From Candidatus Rokuibacteriota bacterium (lineage in GTDB: Bacteria; Methylomirabilota; Methylomirabilia; Rokubacteriales; CSP1-6), in contig QHSO01000091.1 in NCBI GenBank assembly GCA_003220475.1, forward strand, positions 1 to 40,858: a stretch of DNA of 40,858 nucleotides. Reading direction: 5' to 3'. The position numbers and the translations under genes were made by a program. Shown here piece by piece: positions 30,432-39,879 of the stretch. Under the pieces are notes generated by a model. It did no database searches, had not been told where the DNA came from, and saw nothing but the letters and a program-made list of their open reading frames with translations. Each line of letters opens with the position of its first letter. The stretch's first letter is position 1.

Positions 30432-30475
30432 GTACCCCCGGGGGGTACTATCCGCCCGGCGTGTACCGCTGTCAA
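30432..30475 (-). promoter_or_regulatory. csoR-copA promoter and CsoR operator
   Basis: Read leftward: -35 TTGACA at 30475-30470, 17 bp, then -10 GATAGT at 30452-30447. Overlapping the -10 and start region is a perfect inverted repeat, GTACCCCC-G-GGGGGTAC (30432-30448). It matches the G-rich dyad seen in CsoR-family operators. The leader to the csoR ATG is about 14 nt. The -35 overlaps the stop codon of the upstream lipid-kinase gene, so the promoter is embedded behind the mre-side genes on the same strand. Confidence 0.85.
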
Positions 30476-31206
30476 GCAACGCGGGGTACGCGCAAGCGCA
30501 GCGCACCCGGCTCGACGCTGAGCGTGACGGGAGTCGCGCCCGCCGGCTCGCCGTCCACATGGGTCGGCAGCGCAGCGCCGCTCACGCGCAGGCGCCGCGC
30601 CCGGCACACACGCACGCGCGGGTGGCGCACATGCGTGCCCGGATAGATCGTGGGCAGCCAGCGCAACAGCTCGAGGCGGCCGAGCGCGCCGAGGACGACG
30701 ACGTCGAGCGCGCCATCGGCGGGATCGGCCTGCGGCGCGATCCTCATGCCGCCGCCGAACCACCGCCCGTTGGCAGCGACGACGGCCGTGATCGGCGTCG
30801 GCGGCTCGGCGACGCCGTCGACCTCGAGCACGACCTCGATCGCGCGATGACGATGCACGCTCGCGAGCACCGCGGCGAGGTACGGTAGCGTGCCGCCCAT
30901 GCTCCACCTCTGTGCTCGCCGGGCGACGGCGGCGTCGAAGCCCGCGCCGGCCGAGCTCGCGAACCCGCCCGCGGACCGGACGCCGTTCACGATCTCGTTC
31001 AGCGTGCCGTCGCCGCCCACGGCAACCACGAGCGCTGCGCCCGACGCCGCAGCCTCGCGCGCCAGGCGCTCACCATCACCCGGGCCGCGTGTCTCGGCGT
31101 GCTCGGCCGGCAGTGTGGCGGCCATCACGTCGCGCAGGCGGCGCCAGATCCGCGCGGTGCGGCCACCGCCCGCGGCGGGATTGACGACGACGACCGCGCG
31201 CGTCAC
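30472..31206 (-). CDS. Diacylglycerol/lipid kinase family protein with an internal gap
   Basis: 244 residues from a GTG (GTGA overlap with the gene before). The family (YegS/DgkB-like) phosphorylates lipids such as diacylglycerol. The start AVVVVNPAAGGGRTARIW and the motif VVAVGGDGTLNEIVNGV are clear, as are AGAGFDAAVARRAQR, VVAANGRWFGGGMRIAP, ADGALDVVVLG and the C-terminal HVDGEPAG. Between NGVRSAGG and AGAGFDAA the usual ~60 residues with the LG-x-x-PLGTGNDxAR motif are absent, though the frame is kept. Family members are ~290-310 residues. Activity is doubtful unless the piece is missing only from the assembly. Confidence 0.8.
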   Translation of the reverse strand: MTRAVVVVNPAAGGGRTARIWRRLRDVMAATLPAEHAETRGPGDGERLAREAAASGAALVVAVGGDGTLNEIVNGVRSAGGFASSAGAGFDAAVARRAQRWSMGGTLPYLAAVLASVHRHRAIEVVLEVDGVAEPPTPITAVVAANGRWFGGGMRIAPQADPADGALDVVVLGALGRLELLRWLPTIYPGTHVRHPRVRVCRARRLRVSGAALPTHVDGEPAGATPVTLSVEPGALRLRVPRVA

Positions 31207-31568
31207 TCGAACAGCGAGATCTGCGCCGCGGCGGCGGCGGCCGCGGCCCGGGCGCGCGCGGTGCGCGCCTTCGCGGCCTTGGTCACGGGCTTGCGAGACT
31301 TCTGGGCGGGCGGCGCCGGCCTCGGCAGCTTCCAGCCCTTCTGATGCGCGATGCGCTCGCCCTGCTTGATCGAGAGCATGTCGACGAGCCGCGCGAGCGG
31401 ATTGCGCAGCAGCCCGAGGTACTTCTCCCAGTACTTCGGCGAATGCGCCAGCGTGTGCATCTGGTCCAGCGCCAGCGTGAGCGCCGTGCGATCACCCTTC
31501 TTCGCGGCGAGCCGCAGCTCGCCGAGAATTTTCTGGCCGCTGATCCGCGACGGCGGCTTCTTCGCCAT
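31203..31568 (-). CDS. Small basic protein with a C-terminal clamp-binding-like motif
   Basis: 121 residues, ATG start, not assigned to a family. The first ~75 residues are helical and basic (SGQKILGELRLAAKKGDR, PKYWEKYLGLL). The tail is Lys/Arg/Ala-rich and histone-H1-like (KAAKARTARARAAAAAA). It ends in QISLFE, which resembles the beta-sliding-clamp pentapeptide QLSLF. A DNA-associated role is therefore possible but unproven. It lies 40 bp after rng and overlaps the kinase gene (GTGA), so it belongs to that transcription unit. Confidence 0.72.
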   Translation of the reverse strand: MAKKPPSRISGQKILGELRLAAKKGDRTALTLALDQMHTLAHSPKYWEKYLGLLRNPLARLVDMLSIKQGERIAHQKGWKLPRPAPPAQKSRKPVTKAAKARTARARAAAAAAAAQISLFE

Positions 31569-31608
31569 GCGGGCGCGATGCTATCACGATGGCCTGAGTG
31601 GCCCTCGC

Positions 31609-33147
31609 TCACCGCAGCTTGATGTCGTAGTCCTCGCGGTGCGGCTGCTTGTCCACGGGCTGCACGATCACCTTCACGTCCAGCGCCGACTCGAGCCGCG
31701 CCAGATCCTCGCGACCTTCGTCCTCCAGATACGTCGCCAGGTCGGGGTGCACGCGCGCGATCACTTCGTGGCGCGCCGGCTCGGGCTCGGCGGCGACCTT
31801 GGCCTGGATCACGCGATAGACCTCGGCGGCGAGGGTTTCGTTCGACTTGGTCACACCGCTGCCGCGGCAGGTGGGACAGGTGACGGACAGCAGGGCGCGC
31901 AGGTCCTGACGCACGCGCTTGCGGGTCATCTCGACCAGGCCGAGCTCGGAGATCTCCAGCACGTTGGTGCGCGCCTTGTCCTCGGCCAGCGCGCGCTTGA
32001 GCGCCTTGTACACCTGCTCGCGGTGCTCGAGCACTTCCATGTCGATGAAGTCGATGATGATGATGCCGCCGAGGTCGCGCAGTCGGATCTGGCGCACGAC
32101 CTCGCCCACCGCCTCCATGTTGATCTTGAGCACGGTCTGCTCGAAGTCGCGCTTGCCGACGTACTTGCCGGTGTTGACGTCGATGGAGACGAGAGCCTCC
32201 GTGTGATCGATGACGATGTAGCCGCCGGACTTCAGCCACACGCGGCGGCGCAGCGCCTTCTCGATGTCCTTCTCGATGCCGTAGTGGTCGAAGACCGGCG
32301 CGCGCTCGGTGTAGAGCCGCACGCGCTCGGCGAGAGCGGGGACGAGCGCACGCACGTAGCCCAGGCACTTGTCGTACACCTCGGCGCTGTCGACGACGAA
32401 CTCGTCGATCTCGGGCGAGACGAGATCGCGGACCACGCGGAACGTCAGGTCGGCTTCCTCGTGCAGCACGGCGGGCGACGTCGCCTGCGCGTAGCGCGCC
32501 TGGATCTGCCCCCACAGCCGCGAGAGGAACTCCACGTCGGCGGCGAACTCGGCCTCGCCCTTGCCCTCGGCGTTGGTGCGCAGGATGAAGCCGCCGGGCG
32601 GCAGCTGCAACGAGCGCAGCGCTGCGCGCAGTCGGTCACGCTCGCGGTCGTCGCGGATCCGCCGCGACACCCCGATGTGCTGGGTCTGCGGCATATAGAC
32701 CAGATAGCGGCCGGGCAGCGAGATGAACGACGTCACGCGCGCGCCCTTGCTGCCGAGCGACTCCTTGGAGACCTGGACCAGGACCTCCTGTCCGCGCGTC
32801 AGCATCTGCTCGATCGGGGCCACCGCCTCGCGACGCGGGGGCTCGGCCTCGTCGATCTCGACGTCTTGATCCTCGTCGTCCACGGCGGGCAGCACGGGCA
32901 GCGCCGCCTCGACGCCGCGGCTGGCCGTGTAATCGCCCGCGTAGAGGAACGCGTCCTTGGCGAGACCGATGTCGACGAAGGCCGCCTGCATTCCCGGCAG
33001 CACGTTGGTGACCGTGCCCTTGTACACGCTCCCCACGATCGAGCGGTGGCGATGCCGCTCGAGGTACAGATCGGTGAGGAGGTTACCTTCCTGAACGGCG
33101 ACGCGGGTCTCGATCGGGCCCGCGTTGACCACGATGCGTTTGCTCAC
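31609..33147 (-). CDS. rng: Ribonuclease G/E family endoribonuclease
   Basis: 512 residues from a GTG, with AAGGGG as ribosome-binding site. RNase G cuts single-stranded A/U-rich RNA and matures 16S rRNA 5' ends. The S1 domain (SVYKGTVTNVLPGMQAAFVD) is interrupted by an acidic insert (DDEDQDVEIDEAEPP). The catalytic Mg sites are LVSIDVNTGKYVG and GGIIIIDFIDM, and the Zn-link CPTCRGSG is present. There is no long degradosome scaffold tail, so G rather than E type is likely. It follows rodA; rng also lies near mreBCD in enterobacteria, so the link with cell-wall elongation genes is an old one. Confidence 0.95.
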   Translation of the reverse strand: MSKRIVVNAGPIETRVAVQEGNLLTDLYLERHRHRSIVGSVYKGTVTNVLPGMQAAFVDIGLAKDAFLYAGDYTASRGVEAALPVLPAVDDEDQDVEIDEAEPPRREAVAPIEQMLTRGQEVLVQVSKESLGSKGARVTSFISLPGRYLVYMPQTQHIGVSRRIRDDRERDRLRAALRSLQLPPGGFILRTNAEGKGEAEFAADVEFLSRLWGQIQARYAQATSPAVLHEEADLTFRVVRDLVSPEIDEFVVDSAEVYDKCLGYVRALVPALAERVRLYTERAPVFDHYGIEKDIEKALRRRVWLKSGGYIVIDHTEALVSIDVNTGKYVGKRDFEQTVLKINMEAVGEVVRQIRLRDLGGIIIIDFIDMEVLEHREQVYKALKRALAEDKARTNVLEISELGLVEMTRKRVRQDLRALLSVTCPTCRGSGVTKSNETLAAEVYRVIQAKVAAEPEPARHEVIARVHPDLATYLEDEGREDLARLESALDVKVIVQPVDKQPHREDYDIKLR

Positions 33148-33198
33148 GGCGGCACCCCTTGGGCGCGCGCACGCGATCCGGGACCGCTCGAGCGCGCC

Positions 33199-34302
33199 TC
33201 ATTGGAACTGCCGCATCCGCACAGACAGGAGAAGCCCGACGGCGCTGAGCGAGACCAGCATGGACGTACCGCCGTAACTCATCAGCGGCAGCGGTACGCC
33301 CACCACGGGCAGCAAACCCGTGACCATTCCGACGTTGACGAGCACCTGCGTCGCGAACAGGGCGGTGACCCCGAGCGCGATCAATCGACCCACGGGCTCA
33401 CGCGCCGACGCGGCGATCTCGAAGCCGCGGAGCAGCAGCAGCGCGTAACACGTGAGCAGCACCAGGCACCCGACGAATCCCCACGTCTCGGCGAATACGG
33501 CGAAGATGAAATCCGTGTGACGCTCCGGGAGAAAAGCGAGCCGGCTCTGCGTGGCGCCGGCCACACCCTTGCCCACGAGCTGTCCCGACCCGATGGCGAT
33601 CTTGGCCTGGATGACGTTGTACGCGCTCCCGAGAGGATCGCGGAACGGATCCAGGAACACCAGAATGCGTTCGCGTTGGTATTCCTTCATCGCGAGGAAC
33701 CACACCAGGGGCAGCGCGGCGAGGCCGGCGAGCGCGACGCCGCCGAGCAGCCGCAACCGGATCCCGGCGCCCACGAGAAGGGCTGTTAGCACGGGAAGGA
33801 GGAGCAGTGCGGTGCCGAGGTCCGGCTGCTTGACGATCAGCACCGCGGGCACGGCGAGCACCGGCACCGTCAGCGCCAGCGTCGTCTTGCCCACCGGCTG
33901 TGCCCAACGGGACGTCAGCACCCACGTAGCCATCAGCACGAAGCAGATCTTGAAGATCTCCGCGGGCTGCACCGACATCGGTCCGAGCAGGATCCAGCGC
34001 CGTGCGCCGGAGACCGTTCGGCCCATGACGAACACCGAGGCGAGCCCGAGGAGGCCGAAGACGAAGAACAGCGGCGCCAGTCGCACGAGGCGCCGGTAGT
34101 CGATCGATGCCACCACGACGAGCGCGCAGAGGCCGAGCGCGAACCACGCCAGCTGACGGAACGCGACGTTGCCGCCGGCGCGGCCGATATGCAGGCTCGC
34201 CAGCGTGGTGGCGCTCAGCACGACGAGGCCACCCATGGCGCCCAGCAGCGGCCAGTCGACGTTCTGCAGCAGCCGCCGGTCGATGCCGCCCAGGACGGTC
34301 AT
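33199..34302 (-). CDS. rodA: Rod-shape peptidoglycan glycosyltransferase RodA
   Basis: 367 residues, ATG. It is a SEDS-family membrane glycosyltransferase, about 10 helices, that polymerises lipid II with PBP2 in the elongasome. The hydrophobic pattern is complete from WPLLGAMGGLVVLSATTL to SYGGTSMLVSLSAVGLLLSV. Family motifs include RRWILLGPMSVQPAEIFKI, KQPDLGTALLLLPV, GAGIRLRLLGGV, FLPERHTDFIFAVFAETWGF and GVPLPLMSYGGTSM. It sits 9 bp after mrdA in the same operon. Confidence 0.96.
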   Translation of the reverse strand: MTVLGGIDRRLLQNVDWPLLGAMGGLVVLSATTLASLHIGRAGGNVAFRQLAWFALGLCALVVVASIDYRRLVRLAPLFFVFGLLGLASVFVMGRTVSGARRWILLGPMSVQPAEIFKICFVLMATWVLTSRWAQPVGKTTLALTVPVLAVPAVLIVKQPDLGTALLLLPVLTALLVGAGIRLRLLGGVALAGLAALPLVWFLAMKEYQRERILVFLDPFRDPLGSAYNVIQAKIAIGSGQLVGKGVAGATQSRLAFLPERHTDFIFAVFAETWGFVGCLVLLTCYALLLLRGFEIAASAREPVGRLIALGVTALFATQVLVNVGMVTGLLPVVGVPLPLMSYGGTSMLVSLSAVGLLLSVRMRQFQ

Positions 34303-34311
34303 GGAGAGAGT

Positions 34312-36150
34312 CTAGCCGCTGATGTCGATGCTCGCGACTTTCTCGAAGAAGATCGCGTTGTAAATCTGGCGGGCGATCGGCGCGGCCACCGAGCCGCCGT
34401 GGCCGCCGCGCTCGACGAGCACGACGATCACGACCTCGGGATCACGCGCAGGCGCGAAGGAGGCGAACCACGCATGGTCCTGCCCCTTCTCCGATTTCGA
34501 GTTGGCGACGGTCTGGGCGGTGCCCGTCTTGCCGACGATGTCGAGCCCGGGGATGCGCGCGCCCGCGCCGGTGCCGTTGGGCGTGTTCACCACCGCCCAC
34601 AGACTGCGTCGCAGGAAGGCCCACACGGCGGGGTTCAGCTCGACGTGGCCGTTGACGCTGCCGGCGTCGCTCCAGATCACCCCGAGCTCCTGCCGTTCGA
34701 TGCGCTGCACGATGCGCGGCTTCCACAGGACTCCGCCGTTGGCGATGGCGGACATGAAGCGCGCGACCTGCATGGGCGTCACGAGCAGCTGCCCCTGGCC
34801 GATCGACATGTTCACGGTCTCCCCGGGATGCCACACGGGGGGTCTGCCCCGGCGCGGCGACTTGGGCGCCGGCAGCAGCCCGAACTTCTCGGTGCCGAGC
34901 TCGATCCCGGTGGGGGTGCCGAAGCCGAAGGCGGCGCCGTATTTCACGATGGCAGGCGCGCCCACCTTGAGGCCGGCGCCGTAGAAGAAGATGTCGCACG
35001 ACTGCGCGACGGCGTCCATGAGGTTGACGCTGCCGTGGCCCTCCTTCTTCCAGTCGCGGAACACGCGACCGCCGAACGGAAACTCTCCCTGACAGTGCAC
35101 GCGATCAGCCGGGGTGAGCGTCCCCTCCTGCAGCCCGGCCGCGGCGATCACCATCTTGAACACCGATCCGGGCGGGTACTGGCTCTGGATCGTGCGATTG
35201 AGCATCGGAAACTCCGGGTCCTTCATCACGCGCAGCCACGCATCGCGGTCGATGGTCCCGGTGAAGCGGTCGATGTCGAAGGCGGGCGTGGAGACCATGG
35301 CCAGCACGTCGCCGTTGCGCGGATCCATCACGACGACGGCGCCCGTCTTGCCTTCCATGAGCTTCTCGGCGACTTCCTGTACGCGGCGATTCACCGTCGT
35401 CACGACCTGCGCGCCCGGATGCGGCTCGGTGGACTGTACGAGCCGCACGGGCCGGCCCATCGCGTCCACCTCGATGCGCTCGCCGCCGTCCTTGCCGCGC
35501 AGGAACTCGTCGAGCAACCGCTCGAGACCCGTCTGGCCGACCATGTCGCCGCGGCGATAGCGACCCTGCTTGAGCTGGTCGTCGTTGACCTCGCGGACGT
35601 AGCCGAGCAGGTGCGCCGCGAAGCGGCTGTTGGGGTACACGCGCTGGGGCTCGACCTCGACGATGACGCCCGGCAGCTCGAGCTTCCACTCCTCGACTTT
35701 CTGCATGTCGGCGATGGAGAGGCCGCGGCGGATGCGCACCGGCAGGATGGCGTCGGACGAGACCTTCGCGACCGCCTCCTGCAGCTCCTGGTAGGGGATA
35801 TGGAGCAGCGCCGCCACCCGGCCCAGCGTCGCGTCGCGCTTGGCGGGATCGCGCTCCAGCTCGCGCGGGATGAGCGACAGCGTGAACGTGGGCCGGTTGT
35901 CGACCAGCGGCAGCCCGTTACGATCGAACAGGATGCCGCGTGGCGCCGCGATCGGCCGGATACGGATGCGGTTCTTGTCCGACGCCTCCTGAAAGCGTCC
36001 GCCCTCGAGCACCTGGAGGTACCAGAGCTGGCACACGATCACCAGCAGCGCGGCGATCACGACGATCGACATCGTCATGATCCGCTGCTGCGCGGCATCC
36101 CGACGACCCGGAAGGCTGCCGCGATAGCCGGGTCCGGTCCAGTTGTTCAC
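34312..36150 (-). CDS. mrdA: Penicillin-binding protein 2 (elongation transpeptidase)
   Basis: 612 residues from a GTG overlapping the mreD stop (GTGA). A single N-terminal transmembrane helix (IMTMSIVVIAALLVIVCQLW) anchors a class B PBP. The dimerisation/pedestal domain starts with IAAPRGILFDRNGLPLVDNR. The transpeptidase motifs are the SxxK serine in PPGSVFKMV, SxN-type SCD in VAQSCDIFFY, and KTGTAQ. Partner of RodA, MreC and MreD in lateral wall synthesis. Confidence 0.95.
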   Translation of the reverse strand: MNNWTGPGYRGSLPGRRDAAQQRIMTMSIVVIAALLVIVCQLWYLQVLEGGRFQEASDKNRIRIRPIAAPRGILFDRNGLPLVDNRPTFTLSLIPRELERDPAKRDATLGRVAALLHIPYQELQEAVAKVSSDAILPVRIRRGLSIADMQKVEEWKLELPGVIVEVEPQRVYPNSRFAAHLLGYVREVNDDQLKQGRYRRGDMVGQTGLERLLDEFLRGKDGGERIEVDAMGRPVRLVQSTEPHPGAQVVTTVNRRVQEVAEKLMEGKTGAVVVMDPRNGDVLAMVSTPAFDIDRFTGTIDRDAWLRVMKDPEFPMLNRTIQSQYPPGSVFKMVIAAAGLQEGTLTPADRVHCQGEFPFGGRVFRDWKKEGHGSVNLMDAVAQSCDIFFYGAGLKVGAPAIVKYGAAFGFGTPTGIELGTEKFGLLPAPKSPRRGRPPVWHPGETVNMSIGQGQLLVTPMQVARFMSAIANGGVLWKPRIVQRIERQELGVIWSDAGSVNGHVELNPAVWAFLRRSLWAVVNTPNGTGAGARIPGLDIVGKTGTAQTVANSKSEKGQDHAWFASFAPARDPEVVIVVLVERGGHGGSVAAPIARQIYNAIFFEKVASIDISG

Positions 36151-36635
36151 GACGTGCGCTCCTTGAGCGTCTCAGCCCACGCCAGCGCCAGGACGAGCGC
36201 GGCGCCGAGAAAGCCGTTGTAGAGCGCCTGCGGCAGAATCACGTATGTCATCAGCTCCCCGAACGGCGCCGGGAAGTGGAACAGCTGCAGCAGCGCGTAG
36301 CGCGCGAGGCCTTCCAGCACCGACAGTACGACGAGCCCGGGCACCTGCACGAGCGGCTGGCTCACACGCAGCCGCGTGCCGACGACGCCGATGGCGAAGC
36401 CCACGACGGCCTTCGTCAGCGCCTGCACGCCGAGCAGCCCTCCGGTGGCCGCGTCCTGCAGCAGGCCCGCGACGAAGCCGGCGCCGCAGCCGAATTCCGG
36501 TCCGCGACGCAGCGCCAGAAGAACGACGACGATCAGCGGGATGTCCGGCGCCACGTCGGCGATGCGGAGCGCCGAGCCGACGGTGGCGTGCGCCACGCCC
36601 CCGCCGAGGACCGCGATGGCGAGGAAGGTGCGCAT
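36147..36635 (-). CDS. mreD: Rod-shape membrane protein MreD
   Basis: 162 residues, ATG overlapping the mreC stop by one base. It is a small membrane protein with about five to six helices, for example PLIVVVLLALRRGPEFGCGAG, FVAGLLQDAATGGLLGVQAL and LVVLSVLEGLARYALLQLF. The GLLQDAATGGLLG segment is typical of MreD. It links MreC to PBP2/RodA. Confidence 0.92.
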   Translation of the reverse strand: MRTFLAIAVLGGGVAHATVGSALRIADVAPDIPLIVVVLLALRRGPEFGCGAGFVAGLLQDAATGGLLGVQALTKAVVGFAIGVVGTRLRVSQPLVQVPGLVVLSVLEGLARYALLQLFHFPAPFGELMTYVILPQALYNGFLGAALVLALAWAETLKERTS

Positions 36636-37474
36636 CAGCCGTCACCCTTGAACGACGCGGCCACGTCGCGCGCGGCGCCGCTGCCGGTCAGCAAGAGCAC
36701 CTCGTCGATCCGCGCGAAGTCCACAGCCGGCGAGAGCTGCGCATAGCTGAACAGCGCTGCGCCGCGGTCGTCGATGGACCGCACGCGGCCGATCGGAATC
36801 CCGCCGGGAAAGAGGCCGCCGAGCCCCGAGGTCACCACCATGTCACCAATCTGGAGGTTCCCGCCGTCGCGGGCCATGTACTTGAAGCGCAGCGTGCCCC
36901 GCGGCTCGCCTTCGACGATGCCGGGAGTGCGCGTGCGCACGACGTGGGCGCCCACGGTGGACGCCGGATCGGTCAGAACCTGCACGATGGAGGATCCGGT
37001 GCGCACGTCGACGATACGGCCGACGAGGCCGTCGGGGGCGATCACCGCGGTGAGCCGTCCCACCGAATCGCCCCGCCCGCGGTTGATCGTGAGCGAGCGC
37101 ACCCAGCCGCCCCATTCGCGGGCGATGATCTCGCCGGCCATCGTCTCGAGCGGCAGCGACTGCTTGAGCGCGAGCAACCGGCGCAACCGGTCGTTCTCCG
37201 ACGCCGTCTCGGTCACGCGCAGCGCTTCCACGCGCAACCGCTGCGCTTCGTCGCGCAGCCGGCGATTCTCGGTGCGGACGTTCTTCCAGTCGCGGTAGGT
37301 GCCCCAGACGCCGAGCGTCGCGCGATTGATCCGCGCGAGCACGGTCTGCACGGGCGTGGTGAGCACGGCGAGGGCTTCCGAAGCGCCGGCGGCGCGGCCG
37401 CGCATCTGCAGCGTGAGGAGCAACAGGCAGACGCCGGCGATGACGCCCAGCAGTCCCAGTGCCCGAAGTCTCAC
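36635..37474 (-). CDS. mreC: Rod-shape protein MreC
   Basis: 279 residues from a GTG. An N-terminal hydrophobic helix (LGLLGVIAGVCLLLLTLQM) is followed by a coiled coil (~70-110, ENRRLRDEAQRLRVEALRV) and the beta-barrel pair that forms the MreC core: GEIIAREWGGWVRSLTINRG, VIAPDGLVGRIVDVRTGSS and GDMVVTSGLGGLFPGGIPIG. Periplasmic scaffold that activates PBP2. 27 bp separate it from mreB. Confidence 0.94.
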   Translation of the reverse strand: MRLRALGLLGVIAGVCLLLLTLQMRGRAAGASEALAVLTTPVQTVLARINRATLGVWGTYRDWKNVRTENRRLRDEAQRLRVEALRVTETASENDRLRRLLALKQSLPLETMAGEIIAREWGGWVRSLTINRGRGDSVGRLTAVIAPDGLVGRIVDVRTGSSIVQVLTDPASTVGAHVVRTRTPGIVEGEPRGTLRFKYMARDGGNLQIGDMVVTSGLGGLFPGGIPIGRVRSIDDRGAALFSYAQLSPAVDFARIDEVLLLTGSGAARDVAASFKGDG

Positions 37475-37501
37475 GTCGACCCCCTGAAAGCGTCCTCGTG
37501 C

Positions 37502-38866
<1,365 letters not shown>

Positions 38867-39433
38867 TCAGGGCGCCTCGATGCGTCGAGCCTCACGCCTC
38901 TGTCCCTCGGCGAACGAGCCCCTGTAGAGCTGAGCGGCGGCGCGGACGACACGCTCGGCCTCGGCGCGACCGCGGAAGCGGTCGACCTCCACGGTCTTAT
39001 CCTCGAGCACCTTGTAGTCGAGGAAGAAGCGCTCGAGCTCGCGCAATCGATGCGGGGGCAGCTCCGCGATGTCGGTGTAATGCGCGTACTCGGGATCGTC
39101 GACGTGCACCGCGACGATCTTGTCGTCCTGTCCCTTCTCGTCGCGCATCGTCAGCACGCCGATGGCCCGCGCTCGTAGAATGCTCAGCGGCAGCACGGGC
39201 TCCTGACCGAGCACCAGCACGTCGAGCGGATCGCCGTCCTCGCAATACGTCTGCGGTAGAAAGCCATAGTTCGCGGGATAGTGCACGGCGGAGTGGAGCA
39301 CGCGATCGACCCAGAGCAGGCCCGTGCGCTTGTCGAGCTCGTACTTGACCTTCGAGCCCTTGGGGATCTCGACGATCGCGCGGAAGTGCCGCTCGACGTG
39401 GTCACCGAGCTCGACGTCATGCCACGGGTGCAT
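38867..39433 (-). CDS. ppa: Inorganic pyrophosphatase (family I)
   Basis: 188 residues from the ATG at 39433; a longer in-frame reading to 39838 is translation of the repeat array and is not used. It hydrolyses pyrophosphate in the cytoplasm. Motifs are [37 protein letters not shown] with the EDGDPLD metal site, and [16 protein letters not shown]. The C-terminal helix region is normal. No ribosome-binding site is obvious because the upstream region is repeats. Confidence 0.95.
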   Translation of the reverse strand: MHPWHDVELGDHVERHFRAIVEIPKGSKVKYELDKRTGLLWVDRVLHSAVHYPANYGFLPQTYCEDGDPLDVLVLGQEPVLPLSILRARAIGVLTMRDEKGQDDKIVAVHVDDPEYAHYTDIAELPPHRLRELERFFLDYKVLEDKTVEVDRFRGRAEAERVVRAAAQLYRGSFAEGQRREARRIEAP

Positions 39434-39494
39434 AGCCCAGCCGATGATACCCTGCGACGGTGACGGCGTGACTCTGCATGTGCGCCATTCCCGC

Positions 39495-39870
39495 GGAGCG
39501 CCGGGGCGCTCCAAGCGTTGGGGGCTTGGGGACGATTGCGGGGCCCCCGGCGACCACCATGATCGAGGAGCGCCATGGCTACGCCGAGGAGCGCCATGGC
39601 TACGCCGAGGCGCTCCAAGCGTTGGGGGTTTGGGGGCCATTTCGGGGCCCACGACGACCGTGATCGAGGAGCGCCACGGCTGCGCCCGCGGCGCTCCGAG
39701 CGTTGGGGGTTTGGGGGCCATTTCGGGGCCCACGACGACCGTGATCGAGGAGCGCCACGGCTGCGCCGCGGCGCTCCGAGCGTTGGGGGTTTGGGGGCCA
39801 TTTCGGGGCCCACGACGACCGTGATCGAGGAGCGCCACGGCTGCGCCGCGGCGCTCCGAGCGTTGGGGGT
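39495..39870 (+). repeat. Palindromic tandem repeat array, ~80-bp unit
   Basis: Unit boundaries, taken at 'tgatcgagg', are at 39560, 39661, 39742 and 39822, giving lengths of 101, 81 and 80 bp, with partial units before (from 39495) and after (to 39870). The 101-bp unit contains an extra copy of the 21-bp segment 'gaggagcgccatggctacgc(c)'. Each unit has hairpin 1, GGAGCGCC...GGCGCTCC, and a weaker hairpin 2, GGGCC-ATTTCGG-GGCCC. The first partial unit is the 18-bp palindrome at 39495-39512. No spacers vary, so it is not CRISPR. It fills most of the 446-bp gap 39434-39879. Confidence 0.9.
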
Positions 39871-39879
39871 ATCGGCGAA

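Noticed and set aside
38867-39838. Longer pyrophosphatase with an N-terminal repeat domain
   Set aside because: The extra residues are translation of the palindromic array; the usual family start coincides with the ATG at 39433.
39495-39870. CRISPR array
   Set aside because: Units are contiguous near-identical repeats of 80-101 bp without unique spacers, and no cas gene is present.
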